From: a virus
Virus record (IMG/VR): IMGVR_UViG_3300037963_003719
Coordinates: 44,335 to 108,334 of that record
Reading direction: 5' to 3' (one strand)
DNA: 64,000 bases
Under the pieces are notes generated by a model. The model did no database searches. It was given only the letters and a program-made list of their open reading frames with translations, and was not told the DNA's origin. The position numbers and the translations under genes were made by a program. This document shows positions 1-9,182 of the stretch, one piece after another (the first letter of the stretch is position 1; every line of letters starts with the position of its first letter).

Positions 1-2
1 AG

Positions 3-470
3 AATGGAACAACAGTTGATAATAAACTGAAGGTTTATTCATATCTTATCAATCAGGACTTTATTACCTTTGATGCAGCAAATGGTAATATGGGAATCGG
101 AACCACAAATCCAGACACCAATTATAAACTTGATGTTAATGGAGCACTTGCTGCAACTAGTAAGTCATTTGTAATCGACCACCCAACTAAAGAAGGTTAC
201 AAGTTACGCTATGGTTCACTTGAGGGTCCTGAGCATGGTGTTTATGTTCGTGGTAAGGCAAATGAAGTTATTGAACTTCCTGATTACTGGACTGAATTGG
301 TTCATGAGGACAGCATTACTGTTCAACTTACACCAATCGGTAATCACAACTCTTGGGTAGAAAAAATCGAAGACAATCGCGTATATATAGGTGGTGGGGA
401 CTGCTTCTACTTTGTACAAGCAGAACGCAAAGATGTAGACAAAATTGTAGTAGAATACCCAACTAAGTGA
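3..470 (+). CDS. Tail-fibre-like structural protein, C-terminal part
   Basis: The reading frame is open from the window edge, so the start lies upstream; at least 155 residues are visible. The segment reading SLEGPEHGVYVRG is a C-terminal signature I recognise from cyanophage fibre and structural proteins. It is followed by alternating hydrophobic and polar residues suited to beta strands. The TAA stop is followed 10 bases later by the next start. It heads a block of adhesin-like genes, so a virion-surface role is inferred. The receptor and the full length cannot be seen. Confidence 0.7.
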   Translation, partial: NGTTVDNKLKVYSYLINQDFITFDAANGNMGIGTTNPDTNYKLDVNGALAATSKSFVIDHPTKEGYKLRYGSLEGPEHGVYVRGKANEVIELPDYWTELVHEDSITVQLTPIGNHNSWVEKIEDNRVYIGGGDCFYFVQAERKDVDKIVVEYPTK

Positions 471-480
471 GGAACTAACT

Positions 481-708
481 ATGGAAAAACGTTTTAAATT
501 TACTGGACCAGATGGACAAATTGAATATGATATGGTAGAAACTGACGGCATGGAGGAAGAGATTCATGCCGAAAATATTAGAACACACCAGGCACATCCA
601 GATCATGCAGATGTTTGGGTAGAAACTGAAAATGGTGAGTGGGAATTAATTCCACCATTAACTGATCATAATTTTGAACAAGATCCTGGAGAAGAGGTAG
701 AGGAATAA
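481..708 (+). CDS. Small acidic hypothetical protein
   Basis: This 75-residue protein is very rich in Glu and Asp, with a WVETENGEWELIPPL stretch and an acidic tail. GAGGA lies 7 bases before the ATG. The stop directly abuts the ATG of the next LamG-like gene, so the two are translated together. No domain is recognised. Position suggests a small virion or fibre accessory protein, which is inference only. Confidence 0.65.
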   Translation: MEKRFKFTGPDGQIEYDMVETDGMEEEIHAENIRTHQAHPDHADVWVETENGEWELIPPLTDHNFEQDPGEEVEE

Positions 709-1422
709 ATGCCAATTGCTTGGGGACCAGGAGCAGCATCTGATGGACTAGTTCTATGCTTAGATGCTGCAAATCCTAGAAGTAATAAAGCACCAGGAAC
801 TGGGTGGTACAATGTTGGATCACTTGGTAAGTGGGATTTTGTTTCCAAAAGTCAAGGAAGTCCAACATTAGGAGTAAAGGGTGGTGCTCAGTGTATAGTA
901 TTTCCTAACGCAATTGGAACCAGATATCAATCGTCTCCTCCAGGATTTCAAAGTCCTGCAGCAACTATGACGATGGAAGCATGGATTTATCCAGAAGCAA
1001 ATGCTACTGGATCTACTGCATCTAGGATGAATATCTTTAGGGCAAATAGTGGTGGATCTCGTGCTTATATGTCATATAATGTGGGTAATAATAGATTAAG
1101 TAGTTATTGGTATAATTCTAGTCCTGCTGGTTATCATGAAACGGTTTCTTTCGCCCCAGGCAGAAATGTCTGGCAACATTTTGTTGCTGCTTGGGATGGG
1201 TCAACACTACGTCAGTATGTAAATTATGAAAACCAAGGCAGTGTTAGTACCAATTCAGCGTCCTCAACATTTGGAACTGAAATTCAAATTGGGTATGAAC
1301 CATGCTGTGGACAAAGACAATTTGTTGGTGGCATTGCAATGATTAGATTATATAATAGAGCATTATCAGATGCTGAAGTTTTTAATAATTTTAATTCAAC
1401 TAAGGGGAGGTTTGGATTCTAA
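709..1422 (+). CDS. LamG/concanavalin A-like adhesin 1
   Basis: The 237-residue protein has the layout of a LamG-type jelly roll. It begins with GLVLCLDAANPRS, has a central AWIYPEA-like strand and a NVWQHFVAAWDG strand, and ends ALSDAEVFNNFNSTKGRFGF. LamG domains in phage tail proteins often bind surface sugars, so a host-recognition role is likely but not shown. Its last base overlaps the ATG of a paralogue with the same ending. The GGGAGG ribosome-binding site for that next gene lies inside the codons of the conserved KGRFG tail. Confidence 0.75.
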   Translation: MPIAWGPGAASDGLVLCLDAANPRSNKAPGTGWYNVGSLGKWDFVSKSQGSPTLGVKGGAQCIVFPNAIGTRYQSSPPGFQSPAATMTMEAWIYPEANATGSTASRMNIFRANSGGSRAYMSYNVGNNRLSSYWYNSSPAGYHETVSFAPGRNVWQHFVAAWDGSTLRQYVNYENQGSVSTNSASSTFGTEIQIGYEPCCGQRQFVGGIAMIRLYNRALSDAEVFNNFNSTKGRFGF

Positions 1423-2195
1423 TGTCATCTCATTCTGGTCCCTATATACAAAATGATGGATGCATCTTACATTTAGATGCAGGAAATCCTGCATCATATC
1501 CAGGTAGTGGTAATTCTTGGATTAATATGTCAAGAGATACTGTTGCAGATCCAACACCAGCATCTGGATTTAATGCCCAGTGTCAATGGAATTCTAACGG
1601 GTATTTTCAAATCAATAGCAATATTGATAACCCTCAAGCAAACGCAATTCAAACAAGTACTAATAACTCTCACATATATCATTCCGTACCGAGTCAGTAC
1701 AGAATGAATAATACTACGCAAAAAAGATCTTACGAAGCATGGTTTAGAGTAACAAGTTTATCAGATACTAGAAATGGTCCAGTGTTTAGAACCATGACTG
1801 GTACTGGATGTTCTTATGGATGTAATGGTGGTATTGAAATTATTAGTGGAAAAATTAAAGGGGTTCATTATAATACTACTGACGGTTATCGTTTAGATGG
1901 AAATGTTAATGTTGTAGAAAATACATGGTATCATTGTGTGATGACATTTAATCCAGATGAAAATCCAAACAAAAGAGTATATATTAATGGAGAGTTGGAT
2001 GCAACTTTTCAGACAGTTGGATGGGCATATGGATCTGGTGCTGTTTACTATGAGATTGGATTTAATCGAAAATCCAATTCACCAAAAACATTCTGCGGTG
2101 ATATTGCTGTTGTAAAGTGGTATATGGATAAAGCATTAACAGCAGATGAAGTATATGAAAACTGGTCAGCACTTAAAGGGAGGTTTGGTTACTAA
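1422..2195 (+). CDS. LamG/concanavalin A-like adhesin 2
   Basis: This 257-residue protein is a paralogue of the preceding gene. It shows CILHLDAGNPASYPG near the N-terminus, a YEAWFRV strand, a NTWYHCVMTFNPDE strand and the ending ALTADEVYENWSALKGRFGY. The fold is probably a beta sandwich that binds carbohydrate. It overlaps its neighbours by one base on each side (TAATG). The middle is diverged from the first copy, as expected of surface-exposed adhesins. Confidence 0.75.
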   Translation: MSSHSGPYIQNDGCILHLDAGNPASYPGSGNSWINMSRDTVADPTPASGFNAQCQWNSNGYFQINSNIDNPQANAIQTSTNNSHIYHSVPSQYRMNNTTQKRSYEAWFRVTSLSDTRNGPVFRTMTGTGCSYGCNGGIEIISGKIKGVHYNTTDGYRLDGNVNVVENTWYHCVMTFNPDENPNKRVYINGELDATFQTVGWAYGSGAVYYEIGFNRKSNSPKTFCGDIAVVKWYMDKALTADEVYENWSALKGRFGY

Positions 2196-3133
2196 TGTCA
2201 ACAATAATTGGAAGACAAGACATCGGTTTATTCGATAATGGTTCCTTTGAAAGTGGAACTGTAGCTAATTTTGGTGGTGCTGGAGGATATATCTCAACAG
2301 ATGATCCTAAAAGAGGAAAGTATCATTGGGAATCAAAATCTAGATCTAGTGCTAACTTTAGTCAATATGTAGAAGTTGACGTTGCTAAAAAATATTTGAT
2401 GTCAATCTCATGTAAGACACTTGAGAGAAGCACTAGTAATTTATTGGGAAGACATTATATTGGATTTACTTGTTACGATCAATTCAAACAGTTTATTAGA
2501 TTAGAGCACTGTGGAGGTGTAGGTAATACAACTCTGTCTAGAGATTTAAATCCTGGTGATAGTAAAATGTACATAACCAGTTCTAGTGGTTGGTACACAG
2601 GAGCAGACGTAACAAATTACAGAAATTATTTTAGAAACATTGGATTATATCCACCCACCCATCCTTTGTATAGTGCCCCCCATAGATATACTAGGGTTGG
2701 AACTAGAGGTGGTGCAGTAGGTAATTCCAGAATTGAATATAGAGCAGCAGTTCAAACTAATCAAGGTGATTGGGAATTGACTTTATGCAATTCTGCTGAT
2801 ACCCCAACCACTTGGACTTACAATGAACCTTATCCAACTCCTGCAGGAACTCCTGTACATAGAGGAGTAGCAGGTGGTACATATAACTATGCATTTGGTA
2901 GAAGGCAATATACTGATTCTAATTGGACAACTTACCAATTAACGGTAGAAGGACCAGAAAGAAGAAATAGTAGTAGATATTTTAGATATGATACCAAATA
3001 TGTAAGGTTCATGGTTCTCTGGAATTATGCTTTAGCTTCTGGAGGTGGATCTATGCCATATCCAAGAGGTGCTTTGGATGATATTATTTTACTGGAACAA
3101 AATCCAGAAAGAAATTATAACTTTGTTTACTAA
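2195..3133 (+). CDS. Virion adhesin-like protein, beta-rich, unknown family
   Basis: The 312-residue protein is rich in Gly, Tyr, Arg and Asn. It begins like a carbohydrate-binding module (IGLFDNGSFESGTVANFGG, then YHWESKS, then a YVEVDVAKKYLMSIS strand). That pattern suits a galactose-binding-like sandwich, but no family is certain. It is coupled by TAATG overlap to the LamG gene before it and lies ahead of the large fibre gene, so it is likely part of the same host-recognition apparatus. Confidence 0.6.
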   Translation: MSTIIGRQDIGLFDNGSFESGTVANFGGAGGYISTDDPKRGKYHWESKSRSSANFSQYVEVDVAKKYLMSISCKTLERSTSNLLGRHYIGFTCYDQFKQFIRLEHCGGVGNTTLSRDLNPGDSKMYITSSSGWYTGADVTNYRNYFRNIGLYPPTHPLYSAPHRYTRVGTRGGAVGNSRIEYRAAVQTNQGDWELTLCNSADTPTTWTYNEPYPTPAGTPVHRGVAGGTYNYAFGRRQYTDSNWTTYQLTVEGPERRNSSRYFRYDTKYVRFMVLWNYALASGGGSMPYPRGALDDIILLEQNPERNYNFVY

Positions 3134-3139
3134 TAAATA
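3132..3139 (+). promoter_or_regulatory. T4-type late promoter candidate
   Basis: AATAAATA overlaps the TAA stop of the preceding gene (3131-3133) and lies 25 bases before the 853-residue fibre gene. Confidence 0.5.
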
Positions 3140-3163
3140 CTTTTAGGAAAAAGACGCTTTAAG

Positions 3164-5725
3164 ATGGCAAATTCAGATAAGAATATTTTAATAACTCCTA
3201 ATAGGAATCAGGCATCTGAACCTGAGATTGCTTTTGCTGGATTTGACAATCAACCTATTAATCTGAGGGTTTTAAATAATAATACTATATCATTTCAAAG
3301 CAGTGCTGGTCAATTATTTTCGGTAAGTTCAAACTTAACTGAAGGCACAATTTTTAGTGCTTCTGATGTTTCAGGTATTCCTGGTATTAGTTTAGATGCT
3401 GATGGTATTGTTCAGTTAGCACCTTTTAGTGGTAAAGTTGCTGTTGGATTTCCAACTCCTAAAGCAACATTAGAAGTTGCAGGTAAAGACCAAGCACCTG
3501 GTAGTGCTGCTAATACAGATACCCCAGAACCAACATTTAGAGTTACTAGGTATGATGGTGGTGATGCACGTTATTGCGTTGACTTCGGTACATATCAAGG
3601 TGGTGGATATTCTTGGGTAAGAGCAACTACTAGAAACAATTTACAGGCAGCACATAACCTTGCACTGCAACCAATTGATACTACAACTGCATCAGTATCA
3701 ATTGGTCAAGCAACTGCAGATTCTAATACTAGGTTACACGTAAAAACTTACGGCAATGGTGCTAGTGCAGTTACTGCTAAGTTTGATAGTGGTACTGAGT
3801 TTGATGCTACCTCTTCTATTATGATTAGAAATAGATGTAGTTCTTATGGAAGAACTCGTATCTACATGTATGGAAGAACTCAACAAAGTAACTCTTCTTT
3901 CTCTAATCCAAGAAACGAAATTCTTTGGTATAGAAGTTATTCAGGAACCGCTGGCAGTCCAGGTACGGATACCTTTGCATTTAGAGACGGTGTTGAATTA
4001 ACCAATAATGTTAGATTTATTGGCAACTCTAGTAATAGAGTTAACTTTGCTATTAACCAGAGTAATAAAATTTATATTGGTAACGTTAACAACACTCTTC
4101 CAAATTTCACTAATGGTGGGGAGAATTGGGGTGGTATTGATGGATCATATCAATCAAGATCTCAACTACTTGTTCTTAGAGGACATTTTGCCGATGGTAT
4201 GTGGGCACCAGGAGTCCTGACAAACTTCTGTACATCTAGAAGTTGGAATACAGGTAGTGGCAGTTCAACAGGTCACTATGAAGGTAATTTTGGACGAAAT
4301 GGTGCTGATAGTGAGCAGTCAAGACAATGGTTTGATACTCCAGGTCATGGTAGAGGTATTGTTTGGAGATGCCTGAATAATGACTCTGGATCCAACTCTG
4401 ACGGTGGTTGGAACAAATACATGTATGGCGTTAACCCAGAGAAAGCATACAGATCTATTGTTTGGGTTAGAAGAAATAGTAGTGTTACCAGTGGTACATT
4501 CTATCATGGTTGTGATAATGGTACTACATCATATCTAAGTGGTAACAATGCAAACAACCCTTACTTCAACTGTTGGGGAATTGGTAACCTCGCTCAAGGT
4601 GTGTGGTATCTATCTGTTGGATATATTCACGCATATAGTGACAACTCTACTCAAACCTGGGGTGGTATTTACGATTCTAGAACTGGTAGAAAAACTAGAA
4701 ATTATAGTTCTGCAAACGGTAACTGTAACTCCGAGTACAAGTGGAGAGGTACAGGAACTTATAGACAGAGACAGAGAGTTTATCTTTACTATTCCACAAA
4801 CTCTGGTGCTGATCTGGAATTCTGGGGTCCAAGATTTGAAGAAGTCAATGGTGAAGAACCATCAATTGGAGCACTGCTTGGCATTAATTTGGTAAGACCT
4901 GAATATATGCAAGGTATTCGTATCCAAGGTGTTAATAATGGAACTGCAACTTTCTCAAGACAAAACCTTGAGGGTAATGGAATTGGAAGTACTGACGGAG
5001 TTGTTTATGTAAGAGACGGATCTAATTCTGACTGGGGATATATTTCTGATAAGCAAAGTTCTGGATATGGAATGTATATCCGAGTAGGTTCTAATGCACC
5101 ATATGCTCTTGGTGTTCTTGCTAATAACTTAGGTGATTGGAGATTTAGAGTTCATGGAAATGGACGAATTTACTCTGACCAGTCAACTTCAATTTCAACA
5201 GGTGCTGACTATGCTGAATTGTTTGAGTGGCAGGATGGTAACCCAGATAAAGAAGATAGAGTTGGTCGTACAGTATCTCTTGTTAATGATCAAATTAAAT
5301 TTACAGAAACTGGAGAAACTCCTATTGGTGTAATTTCTGCTAACCCTGCAGTTGTTGGTGATACTAGAGATTTCTATTGGGCAGGTAAGTATCAAACTGA
5401 TCAATGGGGTAGACAGATTATGAATCAAGTACCTGCGTGGAGATGGAAGGGAGATGACGATGATAAAATTCATGAATATCGCAAGGATGAAGTTCCTGAA
5501 GATATTGTCGTACCAGAAGATGCAGAGAGCACTACTTTAGGATACCCTATTCTCAATCCAGATTTTGATACAAGTACAGAATATGTACCTAGAGATGAAA
5601 GATCAGAATGGGGATGTGTTGGACTTGTTGGTAAACTTAGAATTAAAAAAGGTGAAATTGTTGGAGATCGTTGGTTGAAGATGAGAGATATTAATGATGA
5701 TGTTGAGGAGTGGTTGGTAAGATAA
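3164..5725 (+). CDS. Large tail fibre with C-terminal Peptidase_G2-like chaperone domain
   Basis: The protein has 853 residues. The first two thirds are beta-rich and full of Asn, Gly, Ser and Thr, typical of trimeric fibres. From about residue 678 there is GADYAELFEW, then DRVGRTVSL, PIGVISANP and a run around WAGKYQTDQWG. This matches the intramolecular chaperone and self-cleaving domain of phi29 neck appendage gp12 (Peptidase_G2), which assists trimer folding and then releases itself. Cleavage here is inferred from family knowledge. The ATG follows a late promoter and has only a weak ribosome-binding site. Confidence 0.75.
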   Translation: MANSDKNILITPNRNQASEPEIAFAGFDNQPINLRVLNNNTISFQSSAGQLFSVSSNLTEGTIFSASDVSGIPGISLDADGIVQLAPFSGKVAVGFPTPKATLEVAGKDQAPGSAANTDTPEPTFRVTRYDGGDARYCVDFGTYQGGGYSWVRATTRNNLQAAHNLALQPIDTTTASVSIGQATADSNTRLHVKTYGNGASAVTAKFDSGTEFDATSSIMIRNRCSSYGRTRIYMYGRTQQSNSSFSNPRNEILWYRSYSGTAGSPGTDTFAFRDGVELTNNVRFIGNSSNRVNFAINQSNKIYIGNVNNTLPNFTNGGENWGGIDGSYQSRSQLLVLRGHFADGMWAPGVLTNFCTSRSWNTGSGSSTGHYEGNFGRNGADSEQSRQWFDTPGHGRGIVWRCLNNDSGSNSDGGWNKYMYGVNPEKAYRSIVWVRRNSSVTSGTFYHGCDNGTTSYLSGNNANNPYFNCWGIGNLAQGVWYLSVGYIHAYSDNSTQTWGGIYDSRTGRKTRNYSSANGNCNSEYKWRGTGTYRQRQRVYLYYSTNSGADLEFWGPRFEEVNGEEPSIGALLGINLVRPEYMQGIRIQGVNNGTATFSRQNLEGNGIGSTDGVVYVRDGSNSDWGYISDKQSSGYGMYIRVGSNAPYALGVLANNLGDWRFRVHGNGRIYSDQSTSISTGADYAELFEWQDGNPDKEDRVGRTVSLVNDQIKFTETGETPIGVISANPAVVGDTRDFYWAGKYQTDQWGRQIMNQVPAWRWKGDDDDKIHEYRKDEVPEDIVVPEDAESTTLGYPILNPDFDTSTEYVPRDERSEWGCVGLVGKLRIKKGEIVGDRWLKMRDINDDVEEWLVR

Positions 5726-5735
5726 CCGACCCCCC

Positions 5736-5764
5736 TTGACAATATAAATAATTACGTCTATAAT
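5736..5764 (+). promoter_or_regulatory. Consensus sigma70 promoter with overlapping late motif
   Basis: TTGACA (5736-5741), a 17-base spacer and TATAAT (5759-5764) form a perfect bacterial promoter. Inside the spacer, TATAAATA (5743-5750) is a perfect T4-type late box. The next ATG is at 5782. Confidence 0.85.
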
Positions 5765-5781
5765 TTACATTGAGTTGAACT

Positions 5782-6075
5782 ATGTCCATGTCTATTGAAG
5801 AAATGATTGAAAGCTTCAAAGAACAACAAAAAGAAGTTGTTGAAGAAGTTCGCAATCTTGAAAACAAAATTAACGGTAAGAAGGAAGATTACTTTAAACT
5901 GCAAGGTGCTATCGAAGCATTGACTATTCAGTTGAATCCTTCTGCTGGACAACCACCTGCTGGACCTGAGGATCAAACAGGTCAACCTGCAGCACAACCA
6001 CCTGGCATGGAGATGCCCGATAATATTACGGACATTCCTGGAATTGATGTGATTCCAGCTGCTCCCCAAGGATGA
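5782..6075 (+). CDS. Hypothetical coiled-coil protein with Pro/Gln-rich tail
   Basis: The protein has 97 residues. Residues 1-50 are heptad-rich and charged (EEMIESFKEQQKEVVEEVRN), predicting a coiled coil. The rest is rich in Pro, Gly, Gln and Ala and ends IPAAPQG. The upstream promoter suggests both early and late expression. It overlaps the following oxygenase gene by 4 bases (ATGA). Function unknown. Confidence 0.7.
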   Translation: MSMSIEEMIESFKEQQKEVVEEVRNLENKINGKKEDYFKLQGAIEALTIQLNPSAGQPPAGPEDQTGQPAAQPPGMEMPDNITDIPGIDVIPAAPQG

Positions 6076-6641
6076 GTTTAAACTACATTAGAGAATACTC
6101 AATGACCTCCACTGAAATATGTGATGAAATCATTGAGTTATTCAAAAAACATGATAGAGCAGGAAATACTAGACCAGGAGAAATTTCCAGAGGAGTAGAT
6201 AAAAATACTAAAGATAGCACAGATTTAGTTCTTGGTGCTATCTTTGATAAAGATCCATATGCTAATGCACTAGCAAATAGGTATATGGAGGTAGTTAAAA
6301 AATGCACAATGGAATATTGTGATCATTATAGATTACCAATGAAAGGAGTAAATCCTAAAACTACTCCCCAAATACAATACTATAAACCAAAAGGTGGATA
6401 TAAAGAATATCATGCAGACGCTACCTTTATGGGAAATTCTTCTAGGTGTTTAGTTTACATAACATATTTAAATGATGTTCCTAATGGTGGAACTACATTT
6501 AGAGATTGGAAATATACTACCAGATCACAAAAAGGGAACACTGTAATATTTCCAGCGTTTTTCACTCACGTCCACAAAGGTCAAATATCTAAAAAACACG
6601 AAAAGTATATCATCACTGGATGGTTACATTATACGGATTAG
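6072..6641 (+). CDS. 2OG-Fe(II) oxygenase, prolyl 4-hydroxylase-like
   Basis: The 189-residue protein carries the jelly-roll iron site: HAD (His-x-Asp) at about residues 116-118, a second His in FFTHVHKG, and a basic residue in KYIITGWLHY that would bind 2-oxoglutarate. The PNGGTTFRDW and KGNTVIFPA strands are typical of viral prolyl 4-hydroxylase-like enzymes. The substrate is unknown. Translation is coupled (ATGA) to the upstream coiled-coil gene, which ends in a Pro-rich tail; that this tail is the substrate is only a guess. The stop codon begins a terminator. Confidence 0.85.
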   Translation: MSLNYIREYSMTSTEICDEIIELFKKHDRAGNTRPGEISRGVDKNTKDSTDLVLGAIFDKDPYANALANRYMEVVKKCTMEYCDHYRLPMKGVNPKTTPQIQYYKPKGGYKEYHADATFMGNSSRCLVYITYLNDVPNGGTTFRDWKYTTRSQKGNTVIFPAFFTHVHKGQISKKHEKYIITGWLHYTD

Positions 6642-6673
6642 TCCTCTGCTAAATAAAGTAGAGGACTATTTTT
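6639..6673 (+). terminator. Terminator with late-promoter motif in its loop
   Basis: TAGTCCTCT (6639-6647) pairs with AGAGGACTA (6660-6668) in a perfect 9-bp stem, followed by TTTTT. The 12-base loop contains CTAAATA (6649-6655), a late-promoter-like box, 29 bases before the gene 13 start. The stop codon of the upstream gene is the first three bases of the stem. Confidence 0.8.
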
Positions 6674-6683
6674 ATGCGTATAC

Positions 6684-7487
6684 ATGGCGCAACCTACAAG
6701 TAAAGCAGAATTGAAAGAATATTGCCTGAGGCGATTAGGTAGACCTATTCTGGAAATTAACGTTGATGATGATCAAATTGATGATTTAATTGATGATGCC
6801 ATTCAGATGTTCAATGAGCGTCACTATAATGGCACTGAGAAAATGTTCCTAAAACATCAGTTTACTGCTGATGATAAAACACGTTTTACAGGAAGTGATG
6901 AAACCCTTTCTGTTGGATCTACAGATTGGTTAGCAAGAAATAATTACATTCCTATTCCTCCTCATATTACTGGAATCAATAAAGTATTTGGTATTAAGGG
7001 TAGTAATATTAGAAGTAATCTATTTGGACTAGAGTATCAACTGTTTCTTAATGATCTATATCAATTTGGATCTGTTGATATTTTAAGTTACTATATGGTT
7101 AAGTCATATCTAGAAACACTAGATATGGTGTTAAACAACGGAAGTTTTATTCCTTTTAGATTTAATCAACGTCAGGATCGTCTATACATTGATACTGATA
7201 CTGATTTTGTAGAAGAGGGTGCATTTGTTATTATCGACTGTTGGAGAGTTTTAGATCCCACGGACTACACTCAAGTATATAATGATCCATTTTTAAAGAG
7301 ATATACAACTGCTTTAATTAAAAGGCAATGGGGACAGAACTTAATTAAGTTCCAAGGTGCTCAACTTCCAGGTGGTATCACTTTAAATGGAAGACAAATT
7401 TATGATGATGCAGTTGCTGAGATCCAAGCGATTGAGGCAGAGATGGCATCTACATATGAAATCCCACCACTGGACATGATCGGATAA
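6684..7487 (+). CDS. 13: Neck protein gp13
   Basis: The 267-residue protein begins AQPTSKAELKEYCLRRLGRP, followed by a VDDDQIDDLIDDAIQMFNE helix. This N-terminus is characteristic of T4 gp13 in cyanomyoviruses. gp13 and gp14 form the neck that closes the filled head and joins it to the tail. It is somewhat shorter than T4 gp13 (309). It opens the late cluster 13-14-15-16-17, with 1 base between its stop and gene 14. Confidence 0.92.
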   Translation: MAQPTSKAELKEYCLRRLGRPILEINVDDDQIDDLIDDAIQMFNERHYNGTEKMFLKHQFTADDKTRFTGSDETLSVGSTDWLARNNYIPIPPHITGINKVFGIKGSNIRSNLFGLEYQLFLNDLYQFGSVDILSYYMVKSYLETLDMVLNNGSFIPFRFNQRQDRLYIDTDTDFVEEGAFVIIDCWRVLDPTDYTQVYNDPFLKRYTTALIKRQWGQNLIKFQGAQLPGGITLNGRQIYDDAVAEIQAIEAEMASTYEIPPLDMIG

Positions 7488-7488
7488 G

Positions 7489-8373
7489 ATGGCAAAAAAC
7501 ACTTACTTCACTCATGGTACTAGAGAGGAGCAGATGCTCCAGCAATCCCTGGTGGATGAGTTTATTAATATGTTTGGAATTACCACTTCGTATATTCCAA
7601 GAAGATTAATTTTAAAAGATGATATTTTAAATGAAGAGGTTATCTCTGAATTTACTGATTCATTTACTATGGAAGCATATCTTGAAAACTTTGAAGGATT
7701 CCAAGGTGCTGGAGATATTCTTACTAAGTTTGGAATTAGATCAACTGATGAAATTACTCTTGTAATTTCTAGGCAAGCATATGATGATTTTATTTCATTA
7801 CCAATGCAATTAGTTGATAATGTTCAACTACCACAAAGACCTGCCGAGGGAGATTTAATTTATTTTCCCCTATCAGATAACTTATTTGAAATTAAATTTG
7901 TAGAACATGAGGCACCATTCTATCAGTTCGGTAAACTTTTTACTTACAAACTGAAGTGTGAGTTGTTTGAATATACTAATGAAACTACAGGTGAAGGTAT
8001 CTTTGATACTCAACGTGATGAAGGATTTATTGTCAAGTACTACTATGAGCAGGCAACTCTTTCTGGTCAACCAGAAGTTGGTGAGAAAGTAACAGGGTCT
8101 GCTACTGGTCTAACTGCATTTATTAATCTTTGGAATCCTCAAGAAAAATATGTTGAACTTAGAGCACCAACAGGTAGCACTGACCATGGAGAGTTTCAGG
8201 TTGGAGAAACCCTTACAGGATCTAATAGTGGATTCTCTATAAATATTTCTAACTTCGATGAACTTGACATGAAGGATAATTATGCTGACAATATTGATTT
8301 TGAAACCGTTGGAGACGGTATTCTTGACTTTACAGAAATCAACCCATTTGGAGAATTTGGAAATAGGAGTTAA
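7489..8373 (+). CDS. 14: Neck protein gp14
   Basis: The 294-residue protein opens AKNTYFTHGTREEQMLQQSL, which identifies cyanophage gp14 (T4: 256). It forms the head-completion neck with gp13. Around residues 190-255 it carries two QATLSGQPEVGEKVTG / FQVGETLTGSNSG-like strands, a small repeated beta motif common in phage structural proteins. It is spaced tightly between genes 13 and 15. Confidence 0.9.
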   Translation: MAKNTYFTHGTREEQMLQQSLVDEFINMFGITTSYIPRRLILKDDILNEEVISEFTDSFTMEAYLENFEGFQGAGDILTKFGIRSTDEITLVISRQAYDDFISLPMQLVDNVQLPQRPAEGDLIYFPLSDNLFEIKFVEHEAPFYQFGKLFTYKLKCELFEYTNETTGEGIFDTQRDEGFIVKYYYEQATLSGQPEVGEKVTGSATGLTAFINLWNPQEKYVELRAPTGSTDHGEFQVGETLTGSNSGFSINISNFDELDMKDNYADNIDFETVGDGILDFTEINPFGEFGNRS

Positions 8374-8375
8374 TT

Positions 8376-9182
8376 ATGCTAGGAACATATAATTATAATC
8401 AGATTCTTAGAAAGTGTGTTGTTGGATTTGGCACACTTTTTAATAACCTGGAAATTCGTAAATTTAATGAGGACGGATCAGTTTACCAAAGAATGAAAGT
8501 TCCTTTGGCATATGGTCCTAGTCAAAAGTTTTTAGCTCGTATTGAGCAACAACCAGAACTTGGTCGCCCTAATGCGATCACTCTACCACGACTGTCTTTT
8601 GAGATGACAGGCATGGAGTATGATCCATCTAGGAAACAAAGTCCAACACAGTATTGTCTCACTAATGAGAACGCTGAAGGATTAAGAAAAACATTTATTC
8701 CTGTTCCATATAATCTTGAATTTGAATTGAATGTTCTTAGTAAAACACAAGATGATTGTTTACAAATTGTAGAACAAATTTTACCTTTCTTCCAACCATC
8801 ATTTAATTTATCAATTAAACTTGTTGAAGAAGCAAACATCATTAGAGACATTCCTATTATATTAAATTCTATGTCATTCAACGATGACTATGAAGGGAAC
8901 TTTGAAACAAGAAGAGCACTTGTATATACTATGAGGTTTACTGTAAAGACATACATTTACGGTCCCACTACAGATACAGGTCTTATCAAAAAAGCAATTA
9001 CCAAAGAGTACGGTAAGGTTGACCTTACTGCACCTGGAAGATATCGTAAGTATGAAGTTACTGCGAAAGCAAAAGTTGATAAGAACAACGACAACGTTGT
9101 TGATGCCATCGATGATTCATTACTTGTTTCTGGAGATGATTTTGGATTCAACGAAACTAGTTCTTACTTTGAAGACCTATGA
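8376..9182 (+). CDS. 15: Tail completion and sheath stabiliser gp15
   Basis: The 268-residue protein matches T4 gp15 in length (272) and N-terminus (GTYNYNQILRKCVVGFGTLF). gp15 caps the finished tail and joins it to the neck. It overlaps gene 16 by 4 bases (ATGA). Position between 14 and 16 is as in other cyanomyoviruses. Confidence 0.92.
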   Translation: MLGTYNYNQILRKCVVGFGTLFNNLEIRKFNEDGSVYQRMKVPLAYGPSQKFLARIEQQPELGRPNAITLPRLSFEMTGMEYDPSRKQSPTQYCLTNENAEGLRKTFIPVPYNLEFELNVLSKTQDDCLQIVEQILPFFQPSFNLSIKLVEEANIIRDIPIILNSMSFNDDYEGNFETRRALVYTMRFTVKTYIYGPTTDTGLIKKAITKEYGKVDLTAPGRYRKYEVTAKAKVDKNNDNVVDAIDDSLLVSGDDFGFNETSSYFEDL

